Assembly: GCF_000472445.1 (NCBI RefSeq)
Contig: NZ_AXAJ01000010.1
Span: forward strand, 1 to 64,000
Source: Burkholderia sp. WSM2230
Lineage (GTDB): Bacteria > Pseudomonadota > Gammaproteobacteria > Burkholderiales > Burkholderiaceae
Reading direction: 5' to 3'
DNA: 64,000 bases
Program-made: the position numbers and the translations under genes
Notes under the pieces: generated by a model
Told to the model about the DNA's origin: nothing
Database searches by the model: none
Seen by the model: only the letters and a program-made list of their open reading frames with translations
In this document: positions 45,437 to 53,590 of the stretch, one piece after another
Layout of the letters: every line of letters begins with the position of its first letter
How positions within the stretch are numbered: the stretch's first letter is position 1

Positions 45437-46432
45437 ATGTTCACGAGACTTCGCGAAGACATTGCCACGATCCGCGAGCGCGATCCCGCCGCCCGCAGTG
45501 CCTGGGAAGTGCTCACGTGTTATCCGGGCTTGCACGCGCTGGTGCTGCACAGGCTTGCGCATGCATGCTGGCAGGCGCGGCGCCGCTGGCTCGCGCGTTT
45601 CATTTCGCAGATAGCGCGCTTCATGACCGGTATCGAAATTCATCCGGGCGCGACCGTTGGGCGGCGCGTGTTCATCGATCACGGCATGGGTGTCGTGATT
45701 GGCGAGACCGCGCAGATCGGCGACGATTGCACGATCTACCAGGGCGTCACGCTCGGTGGCACGTCGCTCACGCGCGGAGCGAAGCGGCATCCGACGCTCG
45801 AGCGCGGCGTGATCGTGGGCGCGGGCGCGAAGGTGCTCGGCGGTTTTACGATCGGCGCCGATGCGAAGATCGGATCGAATGCAGTGGTGACGAAGCCTGT
45901 ACCGGCCGGTGGCACGGCTGTCGGCAATCCGGCGCGGATCATCGTACCGGCGGCGGCTTCGAGTGTCGGCTCCGCGGCTGCTTCAGCGGCGGCCGCTTCA
46001 CGTTCCGCTTCAGCGGCGGCTTCCGGTTCCGTTTCAACGGCTGTTGCGGCTTCGGCCGCGTCTGTCGTGGCGAAGGCTGCTGCGGTTGCCAATGGCCGCG
46101 CGAGTGAGGTTTCGAAGGGCGTAACTGTCGAGCGCGCTTCGTCCAATGGCGGGACGCGCGAGGGCGAGGGCGGCAAGGCCGTGACCGAGCGCAGCACGTT
46201 CTGCGCATACGGCATCACGCCGAATGCAGACGATCCGGTGTCGCTGGCTATCCACGGGCTGATCGATCATGCGGCGACGCAAGCCAAACGCATCGACGAA
46301 ATCGTGATGGCGCTCGAGCATCTGGGCACGAGTCTCGAGGGCCTGCAAGGCGCCGACGCGGCGCTGCTCGATTTGCGGCGGCTGTCCGCGGCGATCGCGG
46401 GCAAGGTGGACGCAGCAGTGGCGGCGCGTTGA
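45437..46432 (+). CDS. cysE: Serine O-acetyltransferase
   Basis: This enzyme acetylates serine with acetyl-CoA, the entry to cysteine synthesis. Residues 1-172 are a complete short-type CysE with left-handed parallel beta-helix hexapeptides (IEIHPGATVGRRVFIDHGMGVVIGE, IYQGVTLGG, VPAGGTAVGNPARII). The total of 331 residues is much longer than usual for this type. An Ala/Ser-rich tract spans about 173-225, and a C-terminal segment (TFCAYGITPNADDPVSLAIHGL) is followed by a helix resembling a coiled coil. The C-terminal part appears in related Burkholderia as I recall; the low-complexity tract looks expanded. Confidence 0.93.
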   Translation: MFTRLREDIATIRERDPAARSAWEVLTCYPGLHALVLHRLAHACWQARRRWLARFISQIARFMTGIEIHPGATVGRRVFIDHGMGVVIGETAQIGDDCTIYQGVTLGGTSLTRGAKRHPTLERGVIVGAGAKVLGGFTIGADAKIGSNAVVTKPVPAGGTAVGNPARIIVPAAASSVGSAAASAAAASRSASAAASGSVSTAVAASAASVVAKAAAVANGRASEVSKGVTVERASSNGGTREGEGGKAVTERSTFCAYGITPNADDPVSLAIHGLIDHAATQAKRIDEIVMALEHLGTSLEGLQGADAALLDLRRLSAAIAGKVDAAVAAR

Positions 46433-46542
46433 ATGCATGAAGCGGGCGCGTTGTCATGCGCGTGAAGGCGCGTGCGCAATCGTCGCCGCTTGCCCAGCAC
46501 GACCGTCGCGCCTGCGGACATCCCTCTCACACAGCATCCCGC

Positions 46543-47340
46543 TCAATCCAGCGGCAAGGCCCTGATTCCTTCAGAGTCGATACGCAGGTAGCCGCCGCGC
46601 CGTTCGCCGTGATCGAGATCCCAGTCGGGCAGCACCCAGCGTATGCCGCCGGGTTCGCGATGACGCGCGGGGCGGTGCGTGTGCCCGTGAATCATCGTGG
46701 CCGCTTTCGACCACTTGAACAATGCGGCGACGCCTTTCGGCGTCACGTCGTACTTCAGCGAAACAGGACGCATGCGGCCGTCCTCGCTCTTTGCCCGCAT
46801 GTTTTCCGCGAGCGCCTGACGCCACGAAAACGGCGACGCGAGGAAGAGCAGCTGCGCGAGACGAATGCGCGCGAATCGGCGGAATAGCTGATAACCGCGA
46901 TCCGCGGTGCACAAGCGGTCGCCATGCGCGAGCGCCACGCGCGTGCCGAATGCGGTAATCACAAACGGGTCCGGCAGCCAGATTGCGCCCGCCGCTTTCA
47001 TGAAGCGCTTGCCGAGCAGAAAGTCGCGATTGCCATGCATGATGTAAAGCGCAATGCCACGCTCCGTGAGCGTATGCAACAGGGCAGCCATACGCGCGGC
47101 GAACGGCTCGGCGAGCATGTCGTCGCCGATCCAGTACTCGAACAGATCGCCGAGAATGAAAACGGAATCGGCCTGGTCGGCGGTGACGCGAATGAAGTGT
47201 TCGAACGCGGCGACCGTGCGCGGGATCGCCTCGCTCAAATGAATGTCGGAGAGGAACAAAAACGGGCGTGCGGCGTGCGGGCGTCGGCCCTCGCCAGGCA
47301 CGCCCGCAGCGACGCTTCGCAGCGGCGTTTCTTGCAGCAT
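46543..47340 (-). CDS. lpxH: UDP-2,3-diacylglucosamine diphosphatase
   Basis: A 265-residue calcineurin-like pyrophosphatase that makes lipid X in lipid A synthesis. The full metal motif set is present: SDIHLS with Asp32 and His34, GDLFEYWIGDD, MHGNRDFLLG, LAHGDRLCT and IHGHTHRP. A roughly 25-residue polar N-terminal extension precedes the core. It lies 43 bp downstream of the cytoplasmic cyclophilin gene on the same strand; the E. coli ppiB-lpxH pair has the same order. Confidence 0.95.
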   Translation of the reverse strand: MLQETPLRSVAAGVPGEGRRPHAARPFLFLSDIHLSEAIPRTVAAFEHFIRVTADQADSVFILGDLFEYWIGDDMLAEPFAARMAALLHTLTERGIALYIMHGNRDFLLGKRFMKAAGAIWLPDPFVITAFGTRVALAHGDRLCTADRGYQLFRRFARIRLAQLLFLASPFSWRQALAENMRAKSEDGRMRPVSLKYDVTPKGVAALFKWSKAATMIHGHTHRPARHREPGGIRWVLPDWDLDHGERRGGYLRIDSEGIRALPLD

Positions 47341-47383
47341 TGAAGGTGCCTGTGTCTCAGCTTTCTAGTTAAGGCGCGCGCGA

Positions 47384-47878
47384 TCAGTCGACGATCACGG
47401 CTTTTTCGATCACGACGTCGTCGACCGGCACGTCCTGATGAAAGCCCTTCGAACCCGTCTTGACCTTCTTGATCTTCTCTACGATGTCCATGCCTTCGAC
47501 GACCTTGCCGAACACCGCATAGCCCCAGCCTTGCGGCGTGGGCGACGAGTGGTTCAGGAAGTCGTTGTCGTTCACGTTGATGAAGAATTGCGCGGTTGCC
47601 GAATGCGGGTCGTTGGTGCGCGCCATTGCAATCGAGCCGTTCACGTTCTTCAGGCCGTTGTTCGCTTCGTTGTTGATCGGCTCGGCCGTCGGCTTCTGCT
47701 TCATGCCGGGTTCGAAGCCGCCGCCCTGAATCATGAAGCCGTCGATCACGCGGTGAAACACCGTGTTGTCGTAATGGCCGGCCTTCACGTAGTTGAGGAA
47801 GTTCTCAACCGACTTAGGTGCCTTCTCGGCGTCCAGTTCGAGTTTGATGACGCCGTGGTTCGTATGCAGTTCAACCAT
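47384..47878 (-). CDS. ppiB: Cytoplasmic peptidyl-prolyl isomerase B
   Basis: A 164-residue cyclophilin with no signal peptide. Catalytic-site motifs are visible: FHRVIDGFMIQGGGF, the ATAQFFINVNDNDFL stretch and WGYAVFGKVVEGMDIV. It catalyses cis/trans isomerisation of prolyl bonds in the cytoplasm. lpxH follows on the same strand, matching the E. coli ppiB-lpxH pair. A second, exported cyclophilin lies 156 bp upstream. Confidence 0.95.
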   Translation of the reverse strand: MVELHTNHGVIKLELDAEKAPKSVENFLNYVKAGHYDNTVFHRVIDGFMIQGGGFEPGMKQKPTAEPINNEANNGLKNVNGSIAMARTNDPHSATAQFFINVNDNDFLNHSSPTPQGWGYAVFGKVVEGMDIVEKIKKVKTGSKGFHQDVPVDDVVIEKAVIVD

Positions 47879-48034
47879 GATGGAATCCTTTGATGAACGG
47901 GTGGGTGGAGAGAACGCGGCGCGCCGTCGTGCGCTTGTAAAACGTTCCGCGCACCTTGATGCATTTGACGACGGCCGCGCGGGGCGTGAGTGTGACGCTT
48001 CTACGCTTGCGTTACCTGTTCCTTTACTTGTTCT

Positions 48035-48619
48035 TTACTTGCTGCCAACCACAGTAGCCGATTCGATCACGATCGGTTTTTGCGGCACGTCGCCCATCGG
48101 TCCGCGCGTGGTGGTCGGCGCGGCTTCGATCTTCTTCACGACGTCCATGCCGCTCGTGACCTTGCCGAACACCGCGTAGCCGTTGCCGTCCGGATTCGGA
48201 TAGTCGAGGCCCGCGTTGTCTACGGTGTTGATGAAGAACTGCGCGGTGGCCGAGTTCGGATCGCTCGTGCGCGCCATTGCGAGCGTGCCCACGGTGTTCT
48301 TCAGACCGTTACGGCTTTCGAGAGGAATCGGCGCGCGCGTGGGTTTCTCGGCGAAGCTCTGCGTGTAGCCGCCGCCCTGAATCATGAAGCCGCGAATCAC
48401 GCGATGAAAGATCGTGCCGCTGTACTGGCCGGACTTCACATAGTCGAGAAAGTTGGCAACCGTCTTCGGCGCTTTCTCAGGATACAGCTCGACGCGAATA
48501 TCGCCTTCCGACGTCTTGAGGAGGACGGACGGATGCGCGGCCTGCGAACCGGACTGGGCGAACGCGGGGGCGTTTGCGATCAGGGCGGCGCTGCCGAGCG
48601 CCAACATCAACCATTTCAT
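48035..48619 (-). CDS. ppiA: Periplasmic peptidyl-prolyl isomerase A
   Basis: A 194-residue cyclophilin with a signal peptide (MKWLMLALGSAALIANAPAFAQS) and a likely cleavage after AFA. The core repeats the cyclophilin motifs FHRVIRGFMIQGGGY, ATAQFFINTVDNAGL and GYAVFGKVTSGMDVV. It should act on folding proteins in the periplasm. It is the upstream neighbour of ppiB on the same strand and likely arose by duplication. Confidence 0.93.
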   Translation of the reverse strand: MKWLMLALGSAALIANAPAFAQSGSQAAHPSVLLKTSEGDIRVELYPEKAPKTVANFLDYVKSGQYSGTIFHRVIRGFMIQGGGYTQSFAEKPTRAPIPLESRNGLKNTVGTLAMARTSDPNSATAQFFINTVDNAGLDYPNPDGNGYAVFGKVTSGMDVVKKIEAAPTTTRGPMGDVPQKPIVIESATVVGSK

Positions 48620-48667
48620 GAAAATCCTCAGGGTTGGAAAAAACGTGTGACCGCAGGTGAGGCGGCG

Positions 48668-49588
48668 TTATTGCGAGGGCGCCATGTAAGGCGGCATGGC
48701 GAGCGAGCCGTTTGCGCCGCCGTACTGGAAGCTCGGCGTTTGCGTCATGTTGGCAGTGCTGCCGGGCGTGTAGTTTTGGGGTGCGGCAGCGGCCCGTTTA
48801 GGCGCTTTGCCCGGTTTGGGCGGCGCCACGATCTTCTGGATGTCGGCGATGCGCTGTGCGGTCGCGGCACTTGTCTTGCCGAGGCTCTGCGCGCGCCGGT
48901 ACGCTTCGTTGGCCATGCGCAGATAGAGATCGCCCAGGTTCTCGTAAGCGAGACCGTAGCCGGGATTGACCTTGGTCGCAGTTTCGAGCGCGGCGCGCGC
49001 TTCAACGTAGCGGCCATGCTTCGCGTACAGCGCGGCCAGGTTGTTATACGGCTCCGGCAACTCCGGATACAACTGCGTGAGTTCGGTGAACGCGGCGATC
49101 GCTTCGTCGTCGCGGTTCAGATGCGCGAGCACGGTGGCGCGCTTGAACTTCGCCTGGGCGTCGCGCGGATTCGACGCGATGCGCGCATCGAGCTGCGTCA
49201 ACGACGCCTGCCAGTCTTTCTGCGCGATGGACGCGTCGATTTCCGGCGTGTTGTCGCGCACGGCGGGGCCTTGCGGCATGGTGGGCGTTTTTTGCGCGAA
49301 GGCGGCGGCGCCTGGCAGCATGCCGAGCGCGAGCGCCATGGCGACGCGCAGCGTGACGGCGCGCGCAATGTTGTTGCGAGCGCCTTGCCTGGAGTCATGC
49401 ATCGAGCCGCGGGCTGAGGCGTTGAAGCGGGCGTCGGATGAGGCGTCAACCGAGGCACCAGGCGAGGCGCCGAACAAGGCACCTGACGGCGCACCTGAGA
49501 GGGCACCTGAGAGGGCACCTGACGGGGCACCAAACGCCGTCGCGGCGAGGGTCGCAGCGCTGCGCGCGCGGCCGCTGGAAGGTTTCAT
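48668..49588 (-). CDS. Exported tetratricopeptide repeat protein
   Basis: A TPR protein that is 306 residues long from the ATG at 49588, or 244 from an internal ATG at 49402. The shorter form begins just before a good signal peptide (RVAMALALGMLPGAAAFAQ), so the internal start may be the real one. TPR units span about residues 145-255 of the long form (AQAKFKRATVLAHLNRDDEAIAAF, PEPYNNLAALYAKHGRYVEAR, YGLAYENLGDLYLRMANEAYR). The C-terminus is Pro/Gln/Thr-rich. It lies 49 bp upstream of ppiA and may be cotranscribed. A scaffold role in the periplasm is plausible but unproven. Confidence 0.83.
   Translation of the reverse strand: MKPSSGRARSAATLAATAFGAPSGALSGALSGAPSGALFGASPGASVDASSDARFNASARGSMHDSRQGARNNIARAVTLRVAMALALGMLPGAAAFAQKTPTMPQGPAVRDNTPEIDASIAQKDWQASLTQLDARIASNPRDAQAKFKRATVLAHLNRDDEAIAAFTELTQLYPELPEPYNNLAALYAKHGRYVEARAALETATKVNPGYGLAYENLGDLYLRMANEAYRRAQSLGKTSAATAQRIADIQKIVAPPKPGKAPKRAAAAPQNYTPGSTANMTQTPSFQYGGANGSLAMPPYMAPSQ
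49452..49535 (-). repeat. 12-bp tandem repeat at the 5' end of the TPR gene
   Basis: Seven 12-bp units (plus-strand consensus AGGGCACCTGAC) lie between the two candidate starts of the TPR gene. On the coding strand they encode Gly-Ala-x-x tetrapeptides (GAPSGALSGALSGAPSG). If translation begins at 49402 they are an untranslated leader. Confidence 0.88.
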
Positions 49589-49895
49589 AGGCTCGGGTCT
49601 GGATGTTATACTCCGAGCCATTCTAACAAAAGGTCTGCGCGTTCCGTCGAACCGCCGGCTGTCTTTTCGCCACTCGTGGTCGTCTCCGCCTTGATTGCAG
49701 TCCTACCGCCGCACCAGGTGCATCGGTTTGCTGCTGTGCGTGTTTCAACAGTCGCTGCTGCGCTTGTCTCAACCGTCGGGCAATAGTCTGCACAGAGCCC
49801 GGCCGAGTCAGGCAACAGTTCGTCTGCGCCGTCCGGTTCAGAAGGCGGCACGCATGAAATATGGCGGATTTCTTTCGGCCCACGCACCGTTCTCT

Positions 49896-51293
49896 ATGGA
49901 ATCACTGCGCATCTACAACACGCTCGCGCGTGACAAGCAAACTTTCGTGCCCCTGCAACCAGGCGTCGTGCGGATGTACGTCTGCGGGATGACCGTGTAC
50001 GACTATTGTCACGTCGGTCATGCGCGTGTCATGGTCGTGTTCGACATCGTGCAGCGGTGGCTGCGCACGCTCGGCTACCAGGTGACGTACGTGCGCAATA
50101 TCACGGACATCGACGACAAGATCATTCGTCGCGCGGTGGAGAACGGCGAGACGATCAAGTCGCTGACCGATCGCTTCATCCATGCATTGCATGAAGACGC
50201 GGACGCGCTCGGCATCGCGCGGCCCGACATCGAGCCGCGCGCAACCGACTTCATTCCGCAGATGCTCGGCATGATCGAGAAGCTCGAGGCGAACGGCTAC
50301 GCGTATCAGGCGAAAGACGGCGACGTGAACTACGCGGTGCGCAAGTTCGCGGGCTACGGCAAGCTGTCCGGCAAATCGCTCGAAGACCTGCGCGCGGGCG
50401 AGCGCGTCGCCGCGAACGACGCGAAGGAAGACCCGCTCGATTTCGTGCTGTGGAAGCAGTCGAAAGCCGACGAACCCGCCGACACGGGCTGGGACTCGAA
50501 GTACGGCCGCGGCCGTCCCGGTTGGCATATCGAATGCTCGGCCATGGGCTGCACGTTGCTCGGCGAACGTTTCGACATTCATGGCGGCGGCCAGGATCTG
50601 CAGTTTCCGCACCACGAAAACGAGATCGCGCAAAGCGAAGCTGCGACGGGTCAACCCTTCGTGAATTACTGGATGCACAACGGCTACGTGCAGATCGACA
50701 ATGAGAAGATGTCGAAGTCGTTGAATAATTTCTTTACGATTCGCGAGGTATTGGCGCAGTACGATGCGGAGGTCGTGCGTTTTTTCATCGCACGCGCGCA
50801 TTACCGTTCTCCGCTGAACTATAGCGACGTGCATATCGACGACGCCCGCAACGCCCTCGGCCGCCTCTATACGGCGCTCAAGGACGTGACGCCGGACGGC
50901 GCCGCGCTCGACTGGAACGAAGCGCATGCGCAGCGATTCCAGGCAGCCATGAATGACGACTTCAACACGCCGGTTGCGGTGTCGGTGTTGTTCGAGCTGG
51001 CAACAGAAGTGAACCGCACGCGCGACCCTGCGCTGGCCCGTCAATTGCGCTCGCTCGGCGCGGTGCTCGGGCTGCTCGGGCGCGAGCCGCGTGCATACCT
51101 GCAGCAGGCAGCGGGCGCCGCGGTGCAGGGCGCTCTCGAGCCCGCCGCGATCGAAGCGAAGATCGCCGAGCGCGTGGCCGCGAAGCAGGCGAAGGACTAT
51201 GCGGCAGCAGACCGGATCCGGGCCGAGTTGCTCGAGGCCGGCGTTGCACTTGAAGACAAACCCGGCGGGTTGACCGAGTGGCGGCGCGTGTGA
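49896..51293 (+). CDS. cysS: Cysteine--tRNA ligase
   Basis: A 465-residue class I synthetase that charges tRNA-Cys. Zinc-site Cys30 begins the MYVCGMTVYDYCHVGHAR motif, with the HIGH-type signature HVGH at 39-42. Further zinc ligands occur in GWHIECSAMG and the HHENE motif, and KMSKS is near residue 270 (NEKMSKSLNN). The start at 49896 (MESLRIYNTL) is standard; upstream in-frame sequence is not conserved. About 310 bp of non-coding DNA separate it from the divergent TPR gene. Confidence 0.97.
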   Translation: MESLRIYNTLARDKQTFVPLQPGVVRMYVCGMTVYDYCHVGHARVMVVFDIVQRWLRTLGYQVTYVRNITDIDDKIIRRAVENGETIKSLTDRFIHALHEDADALGIARPDIEPRATDFIPQMLGMIEKLEANGYAYQAKDGDVNYAVRKFAGYGKLSGKSLEDLRAGERVAANDAKEDPLDFVLWKQSKADEPADTGWDSKYGRGRPGWHIECSAMGCTLLGERFDIHGGGQDLQFPHHENEIAQSEAATGQPFVNYWMHNGYVQIDNEKMSKSLNNFFTIREVLAQYDAEVVRFFIARAHYRSPLNYSDVHIDDARNALGRLYTALKDVTPDGAALDWNEAHAQRFQAAMNDDFNTPVAVSVLFELATEVNRTRDPALARQLRSLGAVLGLLGREPRAYLQQAAGAAVQGALEPAAIEAKIAERVAAKQAKDYAAADRIRAELLEAGVALEDKPGGLTEWRRV

Positions 51294-51340
51294 GCGCACC
51301 TCGTACTTCCCTCTGAATGACTCGCCAGGCAGGAGGCAGG

Positions 51341-52432
51341 ATGGCAACGGCCACGAAGACGCCGGCTAAACGGGCCACGTCTCAAACAAACGCGGCAGCC
51401 GCGGCAAAGTCGACTCGAACGTCGGCGCGCACGGCAAGCGGCGCGGTGAAGGCAGCATCGTCGAAAGGCGCGGGAGCGGCTGCAAAGAGCGCGGCTGGTG
51501 CGGCGAAGAAAACAGCCGTCAAACGTGCGTTGAATGGCGCATCGGAGCCCGCGTCTCACGCCGCTGCAAAGCGCGCGAAGGCATCGTCTGTCAAGGCGTC
51601 GCGCGGCAAGGGCGCGAGCGGCATCAGCGGCAACGGCGCATTGCCTGCCGAGCTCGCGGGCGACGTGCAGGAACTTGCGCGTGTCGCGAAGACGCAAGAC
51701 GGCCAGGAAGGCGAAATCGTACGCAAGACGCGCGCGTCGTCGTCCGCGGCGGGCGGCGAAACAGCGAGCGAGGTCGCCGTGCCGGTGCAGATTGGCGGCC
51801 TTACGCCTGAAGCAACGCGTCCGGATTACTGGGACAAGGCGTGCGCCGACCTCGTCAAGCGCGACCGCATTCTGAAAAAGCTGATTCCGAAGTTCGGTCC
51901 GGTGCATCTGCTAAGCCGCGGCGATCCGTTCGTTACGCTCGCGCGTTCGGTGGTTGGTCAGCAGATTTCGGTCGCGTCCGCACAGGCTGTGTGGGCCAAA
52001 GTCGCGGCTGCCTGTCCGAAGCTCGTGCCGCAGCAGTTCATCAAACTGGGTCAGGAAAAGCTGACGGCGTGCGGCTTGTCCAAGCGCAAGGCGGAGTATG
52101 TGCTCGACCTCGCGCAGCATTTCGTGTCGGGCGCGTTGCACGTAGGCAAGTGGCGCTCCATGGAAGACGAGGCGGTGATCGCCGAACTCACGCAGATTCG
52201 CGGCATCGGCCGCTGGACTGCGGAGATGTTCCTGATCTTCAACCTCTCGCGTCCCGACGTGCTGCCGCTCGACGACCTCGGTCTGATCCGCGCCATCAGC
52301 GTCAATTACTTCAGCGGCGAGCCGGTCACGCGCAGCGAAGCGCGCGAGGTCGCCGCGAACTGGGAGCCGTGGCGCACGGTCGCGACCTGGTACATGTGGC
52401 GTAGTCTTGACCCGTTGCCGGTCGACTACTGA
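51341..52432 (+). CDS. AlkA-like DNA-3-methyladenine glycosylase with basic tail
   Basis: A 363-residue protein. The C-terminal 205 residues form an HhH-GPD glycosylase: the hairpin LTQIRGIGRWTAEMFLIF is followed by the catalytic aspartate in VLPLDDLG. Family members remove alkylated bases. The first 150 residues are Ala/Lys/Ser/Thr-rich (ATKTPAKRATSQTNAAAAAK), like the tails of bacterial histone H1-like proteins. A strong Shine-Dalgarno (AGGAGG) ten bases upstream fixes the start at 51341 rather than the in-frame ATG at 51317. It lies between cysS and accA on the same strand. Confidence 0.9.
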   Translation: MATATKTPAKRATSQTNAAAAAKSTRTSARTASGAVKAASSKGAGAAAKSAAGAAKKTAVKRALNGASEPASHAAAKRAKASSVKASRGKGASGISGNGALPAELAGDVQELARVAKTQDGQEGEIVRKTRASSSAAGGETASEVAVPVQIGGLTPEATRPDYWDKACADLVKRDRILKKLIPKFGPVHLLSRGDPFVTLARSVVGQQISVASAQAVWAKVAAACPKLVPQQFIKLGQEKLTACGLSKRKAEYVLDLAQHFVSGALHVGKWRSMEDEAVIAELTQIRGIGRWTAEMFLIFNLSRPDVLPLDDLGLIRAISVNYFSGEPVTRSEAREVAANWEPWRTVATWYMWRSLDPLPVDY

Positions 52433-52457
52433 AAGAACAGAAGCATGCCGCTTCACA

Positions 52458-52485
52458 AACTATCAATTGTTGAACCGTGATAGTT
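52458..52485. repeat. 8-bp inverted repeat upstream of accA
   Basis: AACTATCA and TGATAGTT form a perfect inverted repeat with a 12-nt spacer in the 123-bp gap before accA. There is no T run, so it is not a classic terminator; an operator or leader hairpin is possible. Confidence 0.6.
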
Positions 52486-52516
52486 GCGAAGTGGTTTAGA
52501 CAGCGGCGAGCGCGGT

Positions 52517-52522
52517 TAGAAT
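52517..52522 (+). promoter_or_regulatory. Putative accA -10 element
   Basis: TAGAATACGCGC lies 34 bp upstream of the accA ATG, downstream of the inverted repeat. TTTAGA at 52495-52500 (16-bp spacing) is a poor but possible -35. Confidence 0.4.
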
Positions 52523-52555
52523 ACGCGCTGCCGGTAAGTCCAAGGATTAAAACCA

Positions 52556-53527
52556 ATGAAGACCACGTTTCTGGATTTCGAACAGCCGATCGCTGAACTC
52601 GAAGCGAAGATCGAAGAATTGCGCTTCGTGCAGGACGATTCGGCCGTCGATATTTCGGAAGAGATCGAGCGGCTGTCCAAAAAAAGCCAGCAACTCACGA
52701 AAGATCTGTACGCAAACCTCACGCCGTGGCAGGTCTCGCAAATTGCCCGTCATCCGCAGCGCCCGTACACGTTCGACTACGTGAACGAGCTTTTCACCGA
52801 CTTTCACGAACTTCACGGCGACCGCAACTATGCGGACGACCTGTCGATCGTCGGCGGTCTGGCGCGTTTCAACGGCCGGGCCTGCATGGTGATCGGTCAT
52901 CAGAAGGGCCGCGATACGAAGGAGCGCGCGCTGCGCAACTTCGGCATGCCGCGTCCCGAAGGTTATCGCAAGGCCGAGCGGCTCATGCGTCTGGCCGAGA
53001 AGTTCAGCTTGCCGATCTTCACGTTTATCGACACGCCGGGTGCCTACCCCGGCATCGGTGCGGAAGAGCGCGGGCAGTCGGAAGCCATCGGCCGCAATCT
53101 GTACGTAATGGCCGAACTGAAAACGCCGCTCATCGCGACGATCATCGGCGAGGGCGGTTCGGGCGGCGCGCTCGCCATTGCAGTCGGCGACAGCGTTCTG
53201 ATGCTGCAATTCTCGACCTATTCGGTGATTTCGCCGGAAGGCTGTGCGTCGATTCTGTGGAAGAGCGCGGCCAAGGCGCCGGAAGCGGCAGAAGCCCTCG
53301 GCCTCACCGCACATCGCCTGAAAGCGCTTGGTTTGATCGACAAGATCGTCAACGAGCCGCTTGGCGGCGCGCATCGCGATCCGAAGGGCATGGCCGCGTT
53401 GCTGCGCCGCGCGCTCGCCGATTCGCTGCGTCAGTTCCAGGGCATGAGCATCAACGACCTGCGTCAACGTCGTTTCGAACGGCTGATGGCGTACGGCAAG
53501 TTCAAGGAAACGACGCCGGGTGCCTGA
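52556..53527 (+). CDS. accA: Acetyl-CoA carboxylase carboxyltransferase subunit alpha
   Basis: A 323-residue subunit that, with AccD, transfers carboxyl groups from biotin to acetyl-CoA to make malonyl-CoA for fatty acid synthesis. The N-terminal helix LDFEQPIAELEAKIEELRF, the acetyl-CoA-binding FIDTPGAYPGIGAEERGQSEAI, and the oxyanion motif GEGGSGGALAIAVGD are all present. Length is as expected (about 320). tilS follows 63 bp later, the same order as in many proteobacteria. Confidence 0.97.
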   Translation: MKTTFLDFEQPIAELEAKIEELRFVQDDSAVDISEEIERLSKKSQQLTKDLYANLTPWQVSQIARHPQRPYTFDYVNELFTDFHELHGDRNYADDLSIVGGLARFNGRACMVIGHQKGRDTKERALRNFGMPRPEGYRKAERLMRLAEKFSLPIFTFIDTPGAYPGIGAEERGQSEAIGRNLYVMAELKTPLIATIIGEGGSGGALAIAVGDSVLMLQFSTYSVISPEGCASILWKSAAKAPEAAEALGLTAHRLKALGLIDKIVNEPLGGAHRDPKGMAALLRRALADSLRQFQGMSINDLRQRRFERLMAYGKFKETTPGA

Positions 53528-53590
53528 GCCCGCGCGCGTTCTCTTTCGTCCATCGGCGCAACGCATACACACTGCGGCTGCGCTAACGAC

